This document shows positions 9,845 through 17,974 of a DNA stretch of 64,000 nt, one piece after another. The stretch lies in the NCBI RefSeq assembly GCF_963677715.1, contig NZ_OY782495.1, forward strand, positions 186,001-250,000. Direction: 5' to 3'. Numbering within the stretch: the stretch's first letter is position 1; the number at the start of each line of letters is the position of its first letter. Under the pieces are notes generated by a model, which saw only the letters and a program-made list of their open reading frames with translations, searched no databases and had not been told where the DNA came from. The position numbers and the translations under genes are program-made. This DNA is from an uncultured Bacteroides sp. (lineage in GTDB: Bacteria; Bacteroidota; Bacteroidia; Bacteroidales; Bacteroidaceae).

Positions 9845-9867
9845 CGTTATCAATATAAAAGATAACG
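9845..9867. promoter_or_regulatory. Inverted repeat upstream of the porin-modA operon
   Basis: CGTTATC (9845-9851) and GATAACG (9861-9867) are perfect inverted half-sites separated by 9 bases. They lie 45 bases upstream of the porin start and downstream of the modE-like gene. The half-site resembles the CGTTAT end of the E. coli ModE operator as I remember it. It could be the operator of the porin-modA unit. No U-run follows, so it is not a clear terminator. Confidence 0.4.
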
Positions 9868-9915
9868 GTTGTTTTAAAAAAGCCGAAGATATAAATCCGG
9901 CTATTATCACCCCTG

Positions 9916-10281
9916 TTATAGTAAACAGGAGTCGAGATCTTGATTCAGTAGCATCATTTCTTCAGAAAACTGTTGCATCTTCCTTTCGTATAAGCGTATT
10001 AATTCCTCTCCGTATGCCCCTACTTTGCAACCGCCTCCGTCTTTTCCTCCCTTTTGTCGAATGAGGATCGGTATTGGCGATAAACGATTCATGCGGTCGG
10101 CCAGTGTCCATGCCTGCTGATAGGAAATTTTACATTTCTTTGCAGCAGCGTTGATAGACCCTTCCGATATTAATGCCTTTAGAAGTATGTATTGCGTATG
10201 ACCCAAAAATAATTCATCCTCTTTGTAAATGGCAAATGCCCCCTTTATATCAAATAATTGTTTTCTGGCCATAAGTAACAT
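9916..10281 (-). CDS. ModE-like winged-helix regulator (DNA-binding domain only)
   Basis: A 121-residue protein with the LysR-like winged helix of ModE. LLKALISEGSINAAAKKCKISYQQAWTLADRMNRL (about residues 33-67) is the helix-turn-helix, and the GGKDGGGCKVGAYGEELIRLYERK wing matches the conserved wing-helix of ModE. The C-terminal di-Mop (TOBE) molybdate-sensing domains of E. coli ModE are absent, so it must sense the metal indirectly, perhaps with the separate Mop protein at 13236, or not at all. It sits upstream of porin-modA on the same strand and divergent from the NifA-like gene. A start at residue 4 (MARKQLFD) is equally possible. Confidence 0.82.
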   Translation of the reverse strand: MLLMARKQLFDIKGAFAIYKEDELFLGHTQYILLKALISEGSINAAAKKCKISYQQAWTLADRMNRLSPIPILIRQKGGKDGGGCKVGAYGEELIRLYERKMQQFSEEMMLLNQDLDSCLL

Positions 10282-10578
10282 TCAAATCGTTATGTCTTTA
10301 TAATATATTACTCTATCAATGAGTGTGCCATAAAACATAACAATCTCATTATTAGGTAGTTAAATAATTTTTTGCTATTGTTATGAACTACATATATGTA
10401 ATATTATCCTTTTTTTAATACGTTATCGTTTTATGAATATTTCATAAAGTATTCAATAATTCCATTACATAGTGCTAAATGATATATTATATTTGATTTT
10501 TATGTGATTATGCTATCTAAATAAAAAATAAACGTTATATTTGCACAATCACAGTATAATACAAAAAAACTTAATGTT
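10282..10578. promoter_or_regulatory. Divergent modE-nifA control region
   Basis: This 297-base AT-rich gap holds a perfect 12-bp palindrome TACATATATGTA at 10389-10400, whose flanks give CTACATAT on both strands, as in the nifH and mop upstream regions. On the plus strand a perfect Bacteroidetes -7 element TATATTTG lies at 10536-10543, 35 bases before the nifA ATG. It is embedded in CGTTATATTTG, so a regulator binding there could block nifA. No clear -33 TTTG is visible at the usual spacing. Confidence 0.5.
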
Positions 10579-12153
10579 ATGGCTATGCTTCGAACATGCC
10601 CGATGTGCGAACAAGATTGCGAAGCTAAACAAGAGTTAGATTTCCTGATGGAGATAGGAAACGAATTATCAAAAGGCAGTATAGATCTCAATCACATCAT
10701 CGGGCTTCTTAAAAGACAATTAAATGCAACCTGTGTTATCCTTACTTTGATCAATCGTAATACAAACAAACTGTTTGTAGAAGAGTCTTACGGCCCTCTG
10801 GATCAGGATTTCAGTAAATTGACTTATGAACTTGGCGAAGGCATTATCGGGCGTGTTGTGCAAAGCGGCGAACCAAAAGTCATCCGCAGCATAGCTGAAT
10901 CAAAAGAATTTTTGAATAAGCTTCATTTTCCTTTGAAGGCTAATAACAGAGATATTTCTTTTATCTGCATTCCGGTAAAAGAGAAAGGAAAAGTGATAGG
11001 TGCTTTAAGTGTGCATAAAGTGTATTTCGGCGCACCAGATTTTAAGAATAATATACAGCTGCTTACTATCATCAGTTCAATGATAGCCCGTGCAGCCCGT
11101 AGAAGGTATGAATCGCGTGAAGAGATAGATTCTCTAAAGAAAGAAAATACCCAACTGAGAAAGGCAATTTCAGAACAATCTTATCCTAATATTGAAGGAA
11201 ATTCCAGTAAGCTAAAAGAGGTTTTTTCGCTTATTCAAAGCGTATCACCCACAGATACTACAGTGCTTATACGGGGAGAGAGTGGTGTGGGTAAAGAGTT
11301 GATTGCCGATGCTATACATTATAATAGTGCACGAAAGAGCAAGGCATACATCAAGGTTAATTGCGCTGCTTTGCCCGAAAGCCTCATTGAAAGCGAACTT
11401 TTTGGTCACGAAAAGGGAGCATTTACAGGAGCGGACTCTCTGCGAATTGGAAGGTTTGAAGCGGCTCATGGGGGTACTATCTTTTTAGATGAGTTTGGTG
11501 ATATACCTACTAATGTACAGGTAAAACTGCTTCGGGTCATTCAACAACGTGAGATAGAGCGATTGGGAAGCACAAAACCTATTAAGGTAGATGTGCGCAT
11601 TATATGCGCTACCAATAAAAATCTTGAAAAGCTGATTGAGGAGGGTAAGTTTCGTGAAGATTTATATTATCGTATCAATGTATTTCCGCTTTATATTCCG
11701 CCGCTACGCGAACGCTTGCACGATATACCTGCTTTGGCCGACCATTTCATTGCCAAATTCAATGAAAAGAATAACCGAAGTATTAAACGACTTACCGCTT
11801 CGGCCATAGATTGCCTCATGGTTTATCATTGGCCGGGAAACATAAGGGAATTGGAAAATTGTATTGAGCGGGCATGTATTCTGAGCACGGATGATGTAGT
11901 TCACACCAACAACTTGCCTCCCAGCCTTCAAAATGCAGTATCCAGTCAAACCACCTCTCATGGCACACTCGATACTATTCTGGGAAAAATAGAGCAACAA
12001 GTTATTCAGGATACCTTGCTCTCTACTAACGGCAATCTGGTAAAAGCAGCAACACAGTTGGGGGTGACGGAACGAATAATGGGCCTCAGAATACGCAAGT
12101 ATAACATCGAGCCAAAACGATTTAAATATAGTAATAATGAAAGTAAAGATTGA
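10579..12153 (+). CDS. nifA: NifA-like sigma54-dependent activator
   Basis: A 524-residue enhancer-binding protein. A cysteine-rich start ([12 protein letters not shown], residues 7-18) is followed by a GAF domain (about 20-175) and an AAA+ domain: Walker A GESGVGKE 233-240, sigma54-contacting loop GAFTGA 280-285, Walker B IFLDEF 301-306. A C-terminal Fis-type helix-turn-helix (about 480-506) completes it. This is the domain order of NifA. Its place next to nif and mod genes supports activation of the nif operon at sigma54 promoters. VnfA or AnfA, which share the layout, are less likely because the structural genes are of the Mo type. It overlaps the next gene by 17 bases. Confidence 0.88.
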   Translation: MAMLRTCPMCEQDCEAKQELDFLMEIGNELSKGSIDLNHIIGLLKRQLNATCVILTLINRNTNKLFVEESYGPLDQDFSKLTYELGEGIIGRVVQSGEPKVIRSIAESKEFLNKLHFPLKANNRDISFICIPVKEKGKVIGALSVHKVYFGAPDFKNNIQLLTIISSMIARAARRRYESREEIDSLKKENTQLRKAISEQSYPNIEGNSSKLKEVFSLIQSVSPTDTTVLIRGESGVGKELIADAIHYNSARKSKAYIKVNCAALPESLIESELFGHEKGAFTGADSLRIGRFEAAHGGTIFLDEFGDIPTNVQVKLLRVIQQREIERLGSTKPIKVDVRIICATNKNLEKLIEEGKFREDLYYRINVFPLYIPPLRERLHDIPALADHFIAKFNEKNNRSIKRLTASAIDCLMVYHWPGNIRELENCIERACILSTDDVVHTNNLPPSLQNAVSSQTTSHGTLDTILGKIEQQVIQDTLLSTNGNLVKAATQLGVTERIMGLRIRKYNIEPKRFKYSNNESKD

Positions 12154-12619
12154 ACAACCCGATTTAGAAATATGCGATTTTGAAGATCCAAGTCATTGTG
12201 CTGCTTTGTGCAACCTGATTAATGAATATATAACAGACCCTATGGGAGGCGGCACCCCACTTACAGAAAAGCAAAAGTTGTATTTACTGGATGGGCTGGA
12301 GACACATCCCCGCGCCATCGTGCTTTTTGTTCTTTTTGAAGAGCAGATAGCAGGCATGATTAGTGCATTTATGAACTTCTCCACCTTTAAATGCAAACCA
12401 ATGATAAACATTCACGATGTATTTGTAAGCAGAGATTATCGTGGTAGAGGTTTAGGCCGGAAACTGATGCAAGGCATAACAGAAATAGCCAGAAACAATG
12501 ATTGTGGAAAAATAACGCTCGAAGTGCGGCACGATAATGAAACCGCTCAGAAACTATATAGTTCGGAAGCATTTGAGGACGGAGAAACGCCCATGTATTT
12601 CTGGACTAAACAACTTTAA
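12137..12619 (+). CDS. GNAT-family N-acetyltransferase
   Basis: A 160-residue GNAT protein. The acetyl-CoA pyrophosphate-binding motif is [12 protein letters not shown] near residues 97-108, preceded by the strand INIHDVFVS and followed by [26 protein letters not shown], the usual motif B region. Substrate unknown. It overlaps the end of nifA by 17 bases and is followed 11 bases later by the small helical protein, so all three are probably one transcript. Whether it acts in nitrogen fixation is not known; the linkage only suggests it. Confidence 0.85.
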   Translation: MKVKIEQPDLEICDFEDPSHCAALCNLINEYITDPMGGGTPLTEKQKLYLLDGLETHPRAIVLFVLFEEQIAGMISAFMNFSTFKCKPMINIHDVFVSRDYRGRGLGRKLMQGITEIARNNDCGKITLEVRHDNETAQKLYSSEAFEDGETPMYFWTKQL

Positions 12620-12630
12620 AATTGTAAAAC

Positions 12631-13056
12631 ATGAATATGAAAGAGTCTTATTGGGATGATCATGCTAAAGCCTTATTGGCTGAGGCAAAGGGGTTTATGA
12701 AACCTTTGAAAGGACACTTAAACAAACCCAGTCGGTTTGATAATAACTTGCTCTTTAACCTGTCTGTGATGAGTTTTGAGAAAATGTTTTTGGCTCTGTT
12801 AGCCTATTACGAAGTGGAAGCGCTAAACCATACACCTTTGGCCCTATTCAAAGAAGCCGGAGATATAGACAACGGACTAACGGGCGAGATGAAGCAAACG
12901 GCTAAACTCATTGCCTCGCATGAATCCATCTGCTCACTCGACGATAAAGGGTATACCACTCCTACTAACGAAGAATTAAAACTCATAATAACCGGACTTT
13001 CAGATATACTGAACTTCATTGACGAAAGAATTGAAGCGAAGGAAACAGTAGAATAA
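12631..13056 (+). CDS. Small helical, HEPN-like protein of the nifA operon
   Basis: A 141-residue, mainly alpha-helical protein that I do not recognise with certainty. FNLSVMSFEKMFLALLAYYEVEALNHTPLALFKEA (about 47-80) and SHESICSLDDKGYTTPTNEELKLIITGLSDILNFIDERI (about 95-135) resemble the helical bundle of HEPN proteins, but the RxxxxH ribonuclease motif is not evident. It is the last gene of the nifA-GNAT unit and is followed by a terminator. Function unknown. Confidence 0.55.
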   Translation: MNMKESYWDDHAKALLAEAKGFMKPLKGHLNKPSRFDNNLLFNLSVMSFEKMFLALLAYYEVEALNHTPLALFKEAGDIDNGLTGEMKQTAKLIASHESICSLDDKGYTTPTNEELKLIITGLSDILNFIDERIEAKETVE

Positions 13057-13105
13057 AATATTTACTTTGAATCTTTATATAATCTCTAAAAACGTGAATT
13101 GAACG

Positions 13106-13158
13106 GCTATAAGTTCATCTGCAATGCAATGTAATTAATCCATGAGCGAGCTTATAGC
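13106..13158 (+). other. Structured segment after the nifA operon
   Basis: GCTATAAG (13106-13113) and CTTATAGC (13151-13158) form an 8-bp stem closing a 37-base interior, directly upstream of the terminator hairpin. This could be the 3' untranslated region of the nifA unit or part of a small RNA. The sequence alone does not settle it. Confidence 0.3.
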
Positions 13159-13163
13159 AAAGA

Positions 13164-13215
13164 AAGAGGACTACCAAGATAGATGCATAATCTAACAAGG
13201 TAGCCCTCTTTTTTA
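13164..13215 (+). terminator. Intrinsic terminator after the nifA operon
   Basis: AAGAGGACTACC (from 13164) pairs with GGTAGCCCTCTT (13199-13210) with one mismatch, followed by a run of T on the plus strand. It ends the nifA-GNAT-HEPN-like transcript and faces the convergent mop gene. Confidence 0.8.
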
Positions 13216-13235
13216 CTTAAAGTCCAAAGAATGAT

Positions 13236-13442
13236 TTAAATGGCAATCATTACTTCGGTCGATTTAATCACGGCGTATGCTTCATCGCCAACCTTAAGGT
13301 CCAGCTCTTTTATACTGTCCATGGTAATTACGGAAACAATTTCATTTCCTCCGCCAATATCCAACTTTACTTTTGCAGTAACAATGCCGGGAGTTACCTC
13401 CACGATCTTGCCTTTTAAACAATTTCTTGCACTAATTTTCAT
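13236..13442 (-). CDS. mop: Mop, molybdenum-pterin or molybdate-binding molbindin
   Basis: A 68-residue single-domain TOBE protein: MKISARNCLKGKIVEVTPGIVTAKVKLDIGGGNEIVSVIT, then DSIKELDLKVGDEAYAVIKSTEVMIAI, which covers the whole Mop fold. Family members form hexamers that store or buffer molybdate. I chose the ATG at 13442 because AAAGGAG lies just upstream and the family begins MKISARN. An ATG at 13463 would add seven residues across this site. It may supply the metal-sensing function missing from the ModE-like protein. It has its own upstream region with repeated CTACATA motifs. Confidence 0.92.
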   Translation of the reverse strand: MKISARNCLKGKIVEVTPGIVTAKVKLDIGGGNEIVSVITMDSIKELDLKVGDEAYAVIKSTEVMIAI

Positions 13443-13557
13443 ATCTTCTCCTTTATTAAGCATTTAACAACGCTAATTGTAATACAAAAGAGATGCCATG
13501 AGCGTATTCATCTAATTATAAGCTAATAGCAGGATTACTTTACCTCTAATTATTCAT

Positions 13558-13596
13558 TTATGTAGCCATATGTAGTCTAAGAAACGAATATGTAGG
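13558..13596. promoter_or_regulatory. Triple ATATGTAG motif upstream of mop
   Basis: Three copies of a TATGTAG unit lie within 39 bases: TATGTAGC at 13559, ATATGTAGT at 13568-13576 and ATATGTAGG at 13588-13596. They are about 115-155 bases upstream of mop. The last is identical to 7706-7714 upstream of nifH. Clustered copies suggest a regulator binding site; assignment to ModE is inferred. Confidence 0.4.
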
Positions 13597-13609
13597 ATTT
13601 GTTTCAGAG

Positions 13610-14584
13610 TTATCTGAATGAATACAGAATGATAATTTGCACGCAAACGATCATTAAGAGTTCGGCAAGATGATTGATGCGTATGGCAATCTTTGCGTCG
13701 GTCGTAGTTAAAGAACGCTCATTACTGCCAATATAGGGCTTATGTATAAGTTCGCCGAAATAGTGATGTGGCCCTCCAAACCGACAATTTAAAATGCCGG
13801 CCAATGCTGCTTCCGGATAACCGGAATTAGGGCTGGCATGCCGCGAACCATACTGGCGTACAAAATTAATCAACGGAAGCATAACAAAACGTCCGCTTAC
13901 TGCAATCATGAGTAGCGCAGTGATGCGCGCAGGGATAAAGTTAGCTACATCATCCATACGGGCAGCTATCCGGCCGAAAAGTCTGTAACGCTCATTCCGA
14001 TATCCTATCATTGAGTCGAGAGTGTTAATCATCTTGTAAGCAAACATACCCGGAACTCCGAGCAGCAGATACCAAAACAAAGGTGCTATTACTCCGTCGC
14101 TCAGGTTTTCGGCCAGTGTCTCGAGGGCTGCCGTACGTACTTCTTGTTCGGTAAGTTCCTCTGTGTTTCGTCCCACAATGCGTGCCACTTGCTTTCTGCC
14201 TTCGTCTAAAGAGCGGTCAAGAGCTTCGAATACCATGCGAACTTCTTTAATGAGAGTTGTACCGGCCAGGCAATAGAACACAGCTGCCGCAGCTACTCCC
14301 CAAGCCAGATATGCATTCAAAATCATGGCTGCTTTCATTAGACCATAGCTAAGCAGATAAACAACAATAACTAACCCAATAGCTAGTGTGCCACCTTTTA
14401 AAATACGATGTGTGCCTTTGTTCAGCCACTTTTCACCACTTGTTATTAGTCTGCCGAAAGCTATTACAGGGTGGGGTAAGAAAGACGGGTCTCCAAGCAA
14501 TTTATCGAGCAACCAGCCTGTAAAGAGGGCAAAAAGACTTCCCCAGGAAGTATATATAAAAATATAAAAAGCAGAAGATTCCAT
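13610..14584 (-). CDS. cbiB: CbiB, adenosylcobinamide-phosphate synthase
   Basis: A 324-residue polytopic membrane protein. GWLLDKLLGDPSFLPHPVIAFGRLI near residues 22-47 is the hallmark of CbiB/CobD, with NTEELTEQEVRTAALETLAENLSDGVIAPLFWYLL and MINTLDSMIGYRNERY further on. It attaches aminopropanol (or its phosphate) to adenosylcobyric acid at the inner membrane. It is the last gene of the cbiP-aminotransferase-cbiB group, 108 bases after the aminotransferase. The end of the protein lies close to the motif-bearing upstream region of mop. Confidence 0.95.
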   Translation of the reverse strand: MESSAFYIFIYTSWGSLFALFTGWLLDKLLGDPSFLPHPVIAFGRLITSGEKWLNKGTHRILKGGTLAIGLVIVVYLLSYGLMKAAMILNAYLAWGVAAAAVFYCLAGTTLIKEVRMVFEALDRSLDEGRKQVARIVGRNTEELTEQEVRTAALETLAENLSDGVIAPLFWYLLLGVPGMFAYKMINTLDSMIGYRNERYRLFGRIAARMDDVANFIPARITALLMIAVSGRFVMLPLINFVRQYGSRHASPNSGYPEAALAGILNCRFGGPHHYFGELIHKPYIGSNERSLTTTDAKIAIRINHLAELLMIVCVQIIILYSFR

Positions 14585-14692
14585 AGTATATAATGTATTA
14601 AAAACGTTGCTCTGTTCTGAATCGTTCGTTTCGTCCTTTATACAAAGTTACTAATTTATTTCTCACAAAAGACAAGGGAGCTGGATTAAATA

Positions 14693-15706
14693 TTAGCTCT
14701 TTATCCATTGCGCTATGGCAGTAACCAAAGCATCATTCTCGGCCGGAGTTTGTGTGGCTATACGAAGAAAACAATCATCCAATCCCTCGAAGTTAGATGC
14801 ATCACGTATCAATAATCCTTGTTCATTAGCTAAATAGTTTTTTAAGGCAGCGGCCTTGCCTGTACGCAAACGTACGAGCATATAGTGTGTATCTGTAGGC
14901 CAGACATCGAGACAGCCCAGCGAGCGTAGGGCTGATGCCAGTCGGTTTGTTTCTGCCAGATACGCAGTAATGTCCAATGAATTGGGAGCTTCATTATTCA
15001 GAAGATAGTGTCCTGCTTCTATTGCCAAAGCATTGACAGACCATGGCATCCGCTGCAGCCTTATTTGCATAAGCAAGGCCTCATGTGCGGTGATGTATCC
15101 CAAACGGAGCCCGGGAATAGCAAAACGCTTTGTCATGGAGTGTAGTAAAATCACATTCGGAAGCGCTGCTGCTTCGGCAGCTGTGAATAGAGGTTTGAGA
15201 GTAAAATCTTCATAAGATTGATCAATGACAAAGCATTTTTTCGGATATTTAGCAATCAGTGGCAGAAGCTTATTTTTGTTATTCACCTCTCCCGTAGGGT
15301 TATTGGGGTTGCAAAGCCATACCAATTGTATTTCTTCATTTAAAGTATCCAAGTTATAAATGGATGATACGGCATGCCCGTGCATGCGGCAGGCATCGGC
15401 GTATTCGCTGAAAGTAGGCACAAGTATTGCCGAACGGCTACCCCTAAAAGTTTGTGCTATCAGGTAAATAGCTTCCGTTGCCCCATTAGTTACGCATACT
15501 TCATCGGTTTGTAAATCCAGTTTCTTTGCCAATAAGCACTCCAACGAACGGGGTTCCGGTTCCGGATACGAAGAGATAACTCCCATGCGCTCCGACAAGT
15601 AAGCTTTCAATCCTGATAAATCTATGCCGTAATACGTGTTAGAGCTAAAATTGCTGATAATCTCCCGTTCATAAATGTATGAATCGTCGCCGTGTCCGTT
15701 AATCAT
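14693..15706 (-). CDS. CobD/CobC-type PLP enzyme, likely L-threonine-O-3-phosphate decarboxylase
   Basis: A 337-residue fold-type I PLP enzyme resembling histidinol-phosphate aminotransferase. Conserved stretches are FSSNTYYGID near the start, VTNGATEAIYLIAQ, LCNPNNPTGE and SMTKRFAIPGLRLGY, the last holding the PLP lysine. In cobalamin loci this family makes (R)-1-aminopropan-2-ol phosphate from threonine phosphate for the CbiB reaction. It overlaps the cbiP stop by 8 bases and precedes cbiB. A plain histidinol-phosphate aminotransferase is unlikely given the context. Confidence 0.88.
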   Translation of the reverse strand: MINGHGDDSYIYEREIISNFSSNTYYGIDLSGLKAYLSERMGVISSYPEPEPRSLECLLAKKLDLQTDEVCVTNGATEAIYLIAQTFRGSRSAILVPTFSEYADACRMHGHAVSSIYNLDTLNEEIQLVWLCNPNNPTGEVNNKNKLLPLIAKYPKKCFVIDQSYEDFTLKPLFTAAEAAALPNVILLHSMTKRFAIPGLRLGYITAHEALLMQIRLQRMPWSVNALAIEAGHYLLNNEAPNSLDITAYLAETNRLASALRSLGCLDVWPTDTHYMLVRLRTGKAAALKNYLANEQGLLIRDASNFEGLDDCFLRIATQTPAENDALVTAIAQWIKS

Positions 15707-17192
15707 TCTTCTTCATTATTTGGTAAATAAGCGGCAAGTTTACATACTTGCGCACGTGAGCAGCCAGCTTATCATACTGTTCTTCCTTAAAAGAGGTGTA
15801 GTCGAAAGCCCTTTCTTCCGCTTTAGCAGCAAAAGGCTTTAACAGAAAATCAATAAACGAAGCGTTATCGAGTATGCCGTGAATGTACGTTCCCATACAT
15901 GAATCATCCCCATAACAGCCATCTTCCCGTCCGTCCGACAAAATATTCAATGTTCTGAAATCGGCACCGTCTACAGGTACGGTAGTACCCATATGTATTT
16001 CGTACCCTTTGCAGGTTATATCATTGTCTTTAAATGTAAACTCTACCTGCCTTGTCACCTTTTCTCCCTGCATGTACGTGGATACAGGCAATAGTCCCAA
16101 TCCCGGAAGGCGTTCTATATCACCTTCCACATGTTCCGGATCACAGACCTCCTGTCCCATTATCTGATAGCCTCCACAAATACCCATTACCGTAATGCCT
16201 TCGCGATGTGCCCGGACGATGGCTTGTGCTACTCCATTACGCCGCAGTTCGTACAAATCTGCCAATGTACTTTTACTACCCGGAATCAGAATAATGTCTG
16301 CTTTCCTGATTTCATCCGTATTATTGGTATAAAACAGATGTACCCTCGAATCACGCTCCAGTGAATTAAAGTCCGTGAAGTTTGACAGATGGTGTAATAA
16401 TATCACCGCCACATTCACCTTTCCTAGCTCTGCCTGTCTGTTTTTGGTTTGCAAAGCCACTGAATCTTCTTCTTCTATGTGTATGTCTTTAAAATACGGC
16501 ACCACTCCAACCACAGGAATGCCGCACAACTCTTCGAGCATCTTTATTCCCGGTTCAAACAGGCGAATATCTCCCCGAAATTTATTAATTAAAACTCCTT
16601 TGATAAGTTTCCGATCCTCCTCACTTTGTAACATGATAGAACCATATACACTTGCAAAGACTCCCCCACGATCAATATCCGCTACCAGAATCACATCTGC
16701 TCCGGCATGCATAGCCATAGGCAGATTCACCAGGTCGCTATCGCGCAAATTTATTTCCGAGATACTTCCCGCCCCTTCCATCACGATAGGATTATATTGT
16801 GTGCCCAATCTGTCGAAAGCCCCGCATACCTCTTTTCGGAGTTCTTCTCGTCCCTCTTTCCGAAAATACTCATAAGCACTCTGGTTACCTATTGGCTTGC
16901 CGTGTAGCACCACCTGTGAGGTATGGTCTGATGATGGTTTAAGTAACAATGGGTTCATGTCCGTATGGCAGGCTATACCCGCTGCCTCAGCCTGTACGGC
17001 CTGTGCTCGTCCTATTTCCAAACCTTCCGGAGTAGCATACGAGTTCAATGCCATATTTTGTGCTTTGAACGGTGCCGGTTGGTAACCGTCCTGACGGAAG
17101 ATACGGCAAAAGGCAGCAGCAATAATGCTCTTGCCCACGTCGCTACCCGTGCCGGCAAACATGATAGGGTGTAATATCTTTATAGACTTCAT
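15699..17192 (-). CDS. cbiP: Cobyric acid synthase CbiP/CobQ
   Basis: A 497-residue glutamine-dependent amidase that adds four amide groups to adenosylcobyrinic a,c-diamide. The N-terminal P-loop is FAGTGSDVGKSIIAAAF (about 13-29), followed by FKAQNMALNS and the invariant GAGSISEINL. The C-terminal class I glutamine amidotransferase has the nucleophile in MGICGGYQIMG (about 334-344) and the histidine in GTYIHGILDN. A perfect -7 element lies just upstream (17218-17225), so cbiP may start its own transcript separate from cbiA. Confidence 0.96.
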   Translation of the reverse strand: MKSIKILHPIMFAGTGSDVGKSIIAAAFCRIFRQDGYQPAPFKAQNMALNSYATPEGLEIGRAQAVQAEAAGIACHTDMNPLLLKPSSDHTSQVVLHGKPIGNQSAYEYFRKEGREELRKEVCGAFDRLGTQYNPIVMEGAGSISEINLRDSDLVNLPMAMHAGADVILVADIDRGGVFASVYGSIMLQSEEDRKLIKGVLINKFRGDIRLFEPGIKMLEELCGIPVVGVVPYFKDIHIEEEDSVALQTKNRQAELGKVNVAVILLHHLSNFTDFNSLERDSRVHLFYTNNTDEIRKADIILIPGSKSTLADLYELRRNGVAQAIVRAHREGITVMGICGGYQIMGQEVCDPEHVEGDIERLPGLGLLPVSTYMQGEKVTRQVEFTFKDNDITCKGYEIHMGTTVPVDGADFRTLNILSDGREDGCYGDDSCMGTYIHGILDNASFIDFLLKPFAAKAEERAFDYTSFKEEQYDKLAAHVRKYVNLPLIYQIMKKND

Positions 17193-17217
17193 TTGCTTCT
17201 ATCTTGATTTGAAGCAA

Positions 17218-17225
17218 CAAAATTA
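17218..17225 (-). promoter_or_regulatory. Bacteroidetes -7 element of cbiP
   Basis: The minus strand reads TAATTTTG, a perfect TAnnTTTG, 25 bases upstream of the cbiP ATG. The 187-base gap to the adenosyltransferase gene supports a separate promoter. No clear -33 element is seen at the usual distance. Confidence 0.45.
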
Positions 17226-17379
17226 AGGAAAAAAAAGCAAAATGACTTGTGTATTGATGAAATGAGCTAACATTAGCCTTTAAAGACTTATTTATCAATA
17301 AATTAAAATTATCCGATAAAGGACATCTTACTCATATTTGTAAACTCTGTCAATCCCTGTCAGCCTAAGTAAAGCTCAA

Positions 17380-17958
17380 TCACTCCCCTTTACTTTTCCG
17401 TTTATACGCAAACGCCCGCCAACGTTCTTCGGGCCAGTTTTGTTGTTGTAACTCGTATCGTGCTAGTACGAAGAGCAGATCTGAAAGACGGTTCATGAAG
17501 CGAAGAATTTCTTCGGGCAAAGGGTCTTGCCGATGCAGTGTCCATAGCCTGCGTTCGGCACGTCGGGCTACTGTGCGGGCAAACTGCAATTGGGCAGATG
17601 CGGGTGTTCCACCGGGTAACACAAAGTAAGCATTTTCCTCAAGCAAGTTTGTGAGTCTGTCTATTTCCGATTCACAAAAAGCAACTAAGTCTTCTTGCAA
17701 CGCATTTGGGTTAACACTGCGAATGGCGGCAGGAGTAGCTACATGGCTCATCACCACCATTAGTTCACGCTGAATGTTGTGCAATGTTTCCTGGTATTCA
17801 TGTTCTTGTGGTAATAGCGAACGCACAATGCCAATCACGGTATTCAGCTCGTCTATGCAGCCGTTAGCTTCAATGCGAATATCGTCTTTCTCTACCCGCT
17901 CGCCTCCGTGGATGCCAGTGCGACCTTTATCGCCACCCTTAGTATATATTTTGCCCAT
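17380..17958 (-). CDS. PduO-type ATP:cob(I)alamin adenosyltransferase
   Basis: A 192-residue protein. YTKGGDKGRTGIHGG near the start is the ATP-binding motif of the PduO/MMAB family, and LPGGTPASAQLQFARTVARRAERR carries the conserved arginines. It adds the 5'-deoxyadenosyl group to reduced corrinoid. I chose the ATG at 17958 (MGKIYTKGGD) since the family starts there and the upstream ATG at 18024 would overlap cbiA. It follows cbiA by 16 bases, in one operon. Confidence 0.93.
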   Translation of the reverse strand: MGKIYTKGGDKGRTGIHGGERVEKDDIRIEANGCIDELNTVIGIVRSLLPQEHEYQETLHNIQRELMVVMSHVATPAAIRSVNPNALQEDLVAFCESEIDRLTNLLEENAYFVLPGGTPASAQLQFARTVARRAERRLWTLHRQDPLPEEILRFMNRLSDLLFVLARYELQQQNWPEERWRAFAYKRKSKGE

Positions 17959-17974
17959 CTTTCTTAAAATAACA

